Shown here: piece after piece, positions 6,005 through 8,691 of the stretch
Numbering within the stretch: position 1 is the stretch's first letter
Layout of the letters: every line of letters starts with the position of its first letter
Source of the DNA: DSAR01 sp034437315
GTDB taxonomy: Bacteria; Chloroflexota; Anaerolineae; B4-G1
DNA length: 8,691 bases
NCBI GenBank assembly: GCA_034437315.1
Contig: DAOTUC010000204.1
Location: forward strand, 1-8,691
Direction: 5' to 3'
Notes under the pieces: generated by a model
Databases searched by the model: none
The model's input: only the letters and a program-made list of their open reading frames with translations
Told to the model about the DNA's origin: nothing
Made by a program: the position numbers and the translations under genes

Positions 6005-7009
6005 TTACAAATCGGGGATCGTACGTTTGAGGAGGTCGTATTTTTCCAGCGCTTTGCCCGCGCCCATCGAAACGCAGGCGATTGGCGCCTCGGCCACGTA
6101 AGCCGGCACGCCGGTTTCCCGCGTGATCATTTCGTCCAGCTTGCGCAGCATCGCCCCGCCGCCAATCAGCACCATTCCTCGGTCGATGATGTCGGAGGAA
6201 AGCTCCGGGGGCGTCCTTTCCAATACCGTCTTAACCACGCCGACGATGGCTACCAAAGGCTCGGATAGCGCCTCGGTGACCTCCTCGGTCGTGATAGTGA
6301 TGGTTCTGGGGAGGCCCGCCACCTGGTCACGGCCCTGAACTTCCATGCTCAAGTCTTCTTGCAACGGGAGAGCGGAACCGATGCGGATCTTGATCATCTC
6401 GGCTGTCGGTTGGCCAATCATCAGGTTATACTTCCTTCGGACGTAGCCCGCGATGGCAGCGTCCATCTTTAAGCCTGCAATACGGACGGAGCTGGCGACC
6501 ACGATACCGTTGACCGAGATGACGGCCGCCTCCGAAGCGCCGCCGCCGATGTCCAAAACCAGGTTGCCGGAGGGTGTATTGACGGGCAACCCGGCGCCGA
6601 TAGCGCCGGCGAGCGGTTCCGGGATGAGGTGGGCGCGGCTAGCGCCGGCTTCCAACGCCGCCTCGCGCACTGCGCGTTTCTCCACGCTGGTCACACCGTA
6701 GGGCACGCTAATCATCACCCTGGGTTTAAATAACCCAATTCCCCCCGATGCCTTGTGAATGAAGTATTCCAACATACGTTGCGTGACGCGATAATCGGCG
6801 ATGACGCCATTGCGCAAGGGCCGAATGACCTCAATGGGATCGGGCGTGCGTCCGAGCATCGCCCGGGCCTCTTCTCCAACAGCGACGATCTTATATTCGT
6901 CCAATGAAATGGCGACGACAGAGGATTCCTGTAGAACGATCCCTTTTCCTTTGACGTGCACCAGTACGTTCATTGTGCCAAGGTCGATGCCTAATTGCTT
7001 CCCGAACAT
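6005..7009 (-). CDS. mreB: Rod-shape-determining actin homologue MreB
   Basis: A full-length 334-residue MreB, the ATP-dependent actin-like filament protein that guides cell-wall synthesis at the inner membrane. Actin-fold motifs are present in order: phosphate-1 GIDLGTMNVLV (7-17), the conserved MLGRTPDPIEVIRPLRNGVIAD (51-72), EPLAGAIGAGLPV with catalytic E131, phosphate-2 DIGGGASE (153-160), and the adenosine motif LIGGGAMLRKLD (281-292). Deviations from common MreB are GTMN for GTAN and GGGAS for GGGTT, and only six residues precede the first strand. The ATG (7009-7007) has AGAGG (7020-7016) behind it. No mreC or mreD follows: the gene ends 35 bp from the convergent nucleotidyltransferase, with no clear terminator between them. 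This suggests a detached or second mreB copy. A promoter about 135-160 bp upstream and a structured leader precede it. Confidence 0.95.
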   Translation of the reverse strand: MFGKQLGIDLGTMNVLVHVKGKGIVLQESSVVAISLDEYKIVAVGEEARAMLGRTPDPIEVIRPLRNGVIADYRVTQRMLEYFIHKASGGIGLFKPRVMISVPYGVTSVEKRAVREAALEAGASRAHLIPEPLAGAIGAGLPVNTPSGNLVLDIGGGASEAAVISVNGIVVASSVRIAGLKMDAAIAGYVRRKYNLMIGQPTAEMIKIRIGSALPLQEDLSMEVQGRDQVAGLPRTITITTEEVTEALSEPLVAIVGVVKTVLERTPPELSSDIIDRGMVLIGGGAMLRKLDEMITRETGVPAYVAEAPIACVSMGAGKALEKYDLLKRTIPDL

Positions 7010-7083
7010 TAACTACCTCTTAGGGGCCTATCAATAGAATTCTTGCACAACGAGTGCATAACGAGCAAGAATTTAGCGGCCAT
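7009..7083 (-). CDS. Possible 24-codon leader ORF coupled to mreB
   Basis: On the minus strand an ATG at 7083-7081 opens 24 codons (MAAKFLLVMHSL, then a polar end CKNSIDRPLRGS) whose TAA overlaps the mreB ATG by one base as TAATG, an arrangement typical of translational coupling. AAGGAG (7091-7086) precedes it but only 2 bases from the ATG, closer than usual. No homologue is recognised. It may be a regulatory leader peptide, or chance, because part of it is simply the mreB ribosome site and the 7038-7073 hairpin. Confidence 0.25.
   Translation of the reverse strand: MAAKFLLVMHSLCKNSIDRPLRGS
7038..7073 (-). promoter_or_regulatory. Hairpin in the mreB 5' leader
   Basis: AATTCTTGC (7038-7046) and GCAAGAATT (7065-7073) pair perfectly over 9 bp around an 18-base loop. 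TGCAC/GTGCA (7044-7048/7054-7058) would form a competing, mutually exclusive stem. A smaller stem, CTGGC/GCCAG, lies at 7101-7113. The main hairpin sits 28 bases upstream of the mreB start codon. No U-run follows, so a terminator is unlikely. Confidence 0.4.
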
Positions 7084-7143
7084 AACTCCTTTTTGGCTCT
7101 CTGGCTCTGCCAGGTCAGGAGGATTGAAGGGGCAAACAGAGAA

Positions 7144-7172
7144 ATGATACACGATATTCAAGGTTTTGTCCA
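7144..7172 (-). promoter_or_regulatory. Likely sigma70-type promoter of mreB
   Basis: On the minus strand TGGACA (7172-7167, 5 of 6) is followed after exactly 17 bp by TATCAT (7149-7144, 5 of 6). The start would be near 7137, giving a leader of about 130 bases. The rest of the 7010-7250 gap holds the leader hairpins and the 31-bp tandem repeat. Confidence 0.55.
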
Positions 7173-7181
7173 GTTAATCGG

Positions 7182-7243
7182 ACAACCAGCACTTACCAGA
7201 CTGCATTGCTAAACAACCAGCACTTACCAGACTGCATTGCTAA
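7182..7243. repeat. Exact 31-bp tandem duplication upstream of mreB
   Basis: Two identical 31-bp units (7182-7212 and 7213-7243), each beginning ACAACCAGCACTTACCAG, abut directly; the following AC (7244-7245) continues the period. The duplication lies between the stop codon of the SDR-like gene and the mreB -35 box. Confidence 0.95.
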
Positions 7244-7250
7244 ACGCCGG

Positions 7251-8138
7251 TCACCTTGACTGCAAATGGGAGAGACAGGCTGACATCCGGTGAGGCTCGA
7301 AACCGAAATGGCGAGGGATGGATAGAAGGTCAGTTGTGTTGCCGGCCGATATAAGATCCAGCCACCAGAGAGGCGTTGGATTGTGGGGCAACATTGCATT
7401 GGCCAACGCGCCCATCCACTCGATAAAGGGCACTCGCATTTGAATCAATTTTCTCTTTAGACCGGCGGCCGCTAATACCTCCGCGACCAGTTGCTCGAAA
7501 GTAAAATGTTCCGGCCCACCGAAGAGGATCGTCTGTCCAAGCAAGTCGTCTCGGCTGAGTGTCGCTACGGCGCACTTGGCCAGGTCTTCGACGCACAGGG
7601 GCTGGAAGCGAGATTGCCCGCTTTCGGGGATGGGAAGAATGAAGGGGAAAAACTTGGCCAGCATCACGAGCATCGACGTGAACGGATCGCCAGGGCCAAA
7701 AGTCAGGCTAGGTTGGAGGATGGTGTATCGCAGGCCGCTTGCGCACACGGTGGCCTCTATCTCGCCCGGCGCCGAGAAAATTGGGTAGGCGGAGGCGCGG
7801 TTGGCTCCCAATCGGCTCAGGTAGATGAAGCGGCTCACATTGGCCTCTTGGGCCGCTCTGATGAGATTTTCTGTCTCGACGATGTGTTCTTCTAACCGGT
7901 AACCAAAGTCTTCGCTTTCCTCAAGGGTGTGGATGATGGCGCTCACGTTTTGCATTGCTGTTCGTAAGGACGGAACATCGTCCATCCGGGCCGAGACGGT
8001 GGAAAAGGGGACGCCTGAGGGAAGCTTTTGTTCGTGTTGGGATGGCTGAAGAATACAACGCGCCTCGTGTTGTTCACTTACAAGCTGATGGATGATAGCC
8101 TGGCCTTTATAATCCGCAGCGCAGGTGACAAGTATCAT
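7251..8138 (-). CDS. Atypical SDR / NmrA- or NDUFA9-like NAD(P)-fold protein
   Basis: A 295-residue protein with the fold of extended or atypical short-chain dehydrogenases. The recognisable frame is ILVT (2-5), AIIHTLEE (67-74), RFIYLSRLGA (103-112), ASGLRYTILQPSLTFGPGD (133-151) and FQPLCVEDLAKC (178-189), the last two close to the NDUFA9/NmrA pattern. The cofactor loop is degenerate: the usual GATGxxG reads CAADYKG (6-12), with two of three glycines replaced (C6, D9). The catalytic lysine expected four residues after Y118 is S122. It may bind cofactor weakly, or act as a sensor or assembly factor rather than an enzyme; this is inferred. The ATG (8138-8136) has an excellent ribosome site AAGGAG (8150-8145) at 6-base spacing. 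It lies upstream of mreB on the same strand but is separated by about 240 bp with a separate promoter. Confidence 0.8.
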   Translation of the reverse strand: MILVTCAADYKGQAIIHQLVSEQHEARCILQPSQHEQKLPSGVPFSTVSARMDDVPSLRTAMQNVSAIIHTLEESEDFGYRLEEHIVETENLIRAAQEANVSRFIYLSRLGANRASAYPIFSAPGEIEATVCASGLRYTILQPSLTFGPGDPFTSMLVMLAKFFPFILPIPESGQSRFQPLCVEDLAKCAVATLSRDDLLGQTILFGGPEHFTFEQLVAEVLAAAGLKRKLIQMRVPFIEWMGALANAMLPHNPTPLWWLDLISAGNTTDLLSIPRHFGFEPHRMSACLSHLQSR

Positions 8139-8153
8139 CTGTCTCTCCTTTCC

Positions 8154-8181
8154 ATTATATGGTATGGCTGTATCTTATCAA
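8154..8181 (-). promoter_or_regulatory. Promoter-like sequence of the SDR-like gene
   Basis: On the minus strand TTGATA (8181-8176, 5 of 6), a 16-bp spacer and TATAAT (8159-8154, 6 of 6). The -10 box ends only 3 bases before the ribosome site, so a start at the usual distance (near 8147) would cut into it. Confidence 0.5.
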
Positions 8182-8206
8182 TAAATCTCTCGATAAACCG
8201 GGGAAC

Positions 8207-8245
8207 GGGGTGTTTGCGGGCGGCTTTGCCGCCCGCAAACACCCC
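8207..8245 (-). terminator. 18-bp perfect hairpin after the MFS gene (terminator-like)
   Basis: GGGGTGTTTGCGGGCGGC (8207-8224) and its exact complement (8228-8245) enclose a TTT loop. It begins 8 bases after the MFS stop codon on the minus strand. No T-run follows on either strand, so it may be a transcript 3'-end stabiliser, a factor-aided terminator, or a copy of a dispersed palindromic repeat. Confidence 0.55.
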
Positions 8246-8253
8246 ATCTTCCC

Positions 8254-8691
8254 CTACTTATTGAGAAGATAGGTATAGCTTTGATAGGCGATTTCCTGTG
8301 CTGGCTTGAGCCTGAGCGTGAGCAGAAAACCGATGCTCATAATAATGCTGGTGAGACTAAAGAGCACGGTGTAGGATGTCGCTTCCAGGAGCCAGCCGCC
8401 AATCATCGGCATAAGTGTTAATGCTCCCAGGATGGTATTGCCCAGGCCGATGTAGGCGGGCCGCATATTTTCGGGCGCGATCTCCAACATATAGTTGGTG
8501 AAACCCATCATCCAGGCGCTGTTGATAATGCCCAGGGCGACGTAAACGAAAGGGTAGGCTAGAATGAAGCACTTGGCTTGCGTCAGGTGGACGATCAGGG
8601 CGAAGAATGGACCAAGGATGGCTATGCCGCTGCCAATGCGGGCCACATATCGCGGCCCCCATCGTTCACTGACCAGGCCCAATATCAGACT
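8254..8691 (-). CDS. MFS-type transporter, C-terminal part (5' end outside window)
   Basis: The reading frame is open to the right edge; 145 residues of the C-terminal half are visible. They begin SLILGLVSERWGPRYVARIG, where LVSERWGPR resembles the cytoplasmic loop between helices 8 and 9 (motif A-like) of major facilitator transporters. Four hydrophobic segments follow: GSGIAILGPFFALIVHL, FILAYPFVYVALGIINSAWM, a segment around LGALTLMPMIGGWLL, and TVLFSLTSIIMSIGFLLTL. The short polar tail ends YQSYTYLLNK. The apparent TTG start at 8682 is an artefact of the window edge. Substrate and direction of transport cannot be judged; MFS is the best fit, though the missing N-terminus leaves some doubt. 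It lies upstream of the SDR-like gene on the same strand, separated by a strong hairpin and a separate promoter. Confidence 0.75.
   Translation of the reverse strand, partial: SLILGLVSERWGPRYVARIGSGIAILGPFFALIVHLTQAKCFILAYPFVYVALGIINSAWMMGFTNYMLEIAPENMRPAYIGLGNTILGALTLMPMIGGWLLEATSYTVLFSLTSIIMSIGFLLTLRLKPAQEIAYQSYTYLLNK

Noticed and set aside
7182..7243. Start of a CRISPR array
   Set aside because: The two 31-bp units abut with no spacer between them, so this is a tandem duplication.

Overview
This is an 8.7 kb stretch of bacterial chromosome of moderately high G+C. It carries eight protein-coding genes (one running off the right edge), one tRNA gene, one doubtful leader ORF and an unusual number of short repeated or palindromic intergenic elements. 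The gene set (stand-alone MreB, a CxCxxC-bearing TIM-barrel hydrolase-like protein, a glucuronokinase-like GHMP kinase), the short dispersed repeats and the consensus sigma70-type promoters would fit a free-living bacterium such as a member of the Chloroflexota (Anaerolineae-like). That placement is an impression, not something the sequence proves.

Left part, + strand (1-1466): a small stand-alone cyclic-nucleotide-binding-domain protein sits behind a promoter overlapped by three TGTGATA-type half-sites. It is followed by a tRNA-Gly(CCC) gene with a perfect TTGACA-N17-TATAAT promoter and a strong intrinsic terminator, then a PaaI-type hotdog thioesterase.

Middle part, + strand (1467-5969): three genes look like a carbohydrate module. 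They are a TIM-barrel glycoside-hydrolase-like protein, a GHMP sugar kinase whose ATG lies one base after the hydrolase stop codon, and a sugar-phosphate nucleotidyltransferase with a C-terminal hexapeptide-repeat region. The simplest joint reading is sugar release, then sugar-1-phosphate, then NDP-sugar; the sugar is not known. Both intergenic gaps in this part hold MITE-like elements: a 121-bp element with 12-bp inverted ends and a 9-bp target duplication just before the hydrolase gene, and a roughly 150-bp palindromic element between the kinase and nucleotidyltransferase genes that seems to split a copy of a dispersed repeat also present at 911-939.

Right part, - strand (6005-8691): mreB without mreC or mreD, convergent with the nucleotidyltransferase, has a long leader with hairpins and a possible 24-codon leader ORF overlapping its start as TAATG. 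Upstream lies an exact 31-bp tandem duplication, then an atypical SDR/NmrA-like protein that has lost two of the three cofactor-loop glycines and the catalytic lysine, and the C-terminal part of an MFS transporter. An 18-bp perfect hairpin separates the last two genes.

No CRISPR array, rRNA, complete insertion sequence or recognised defence system is visible. The most unusual content is the layered set of small non-autonomous elements and the sugar-activation cassette they punctuate.
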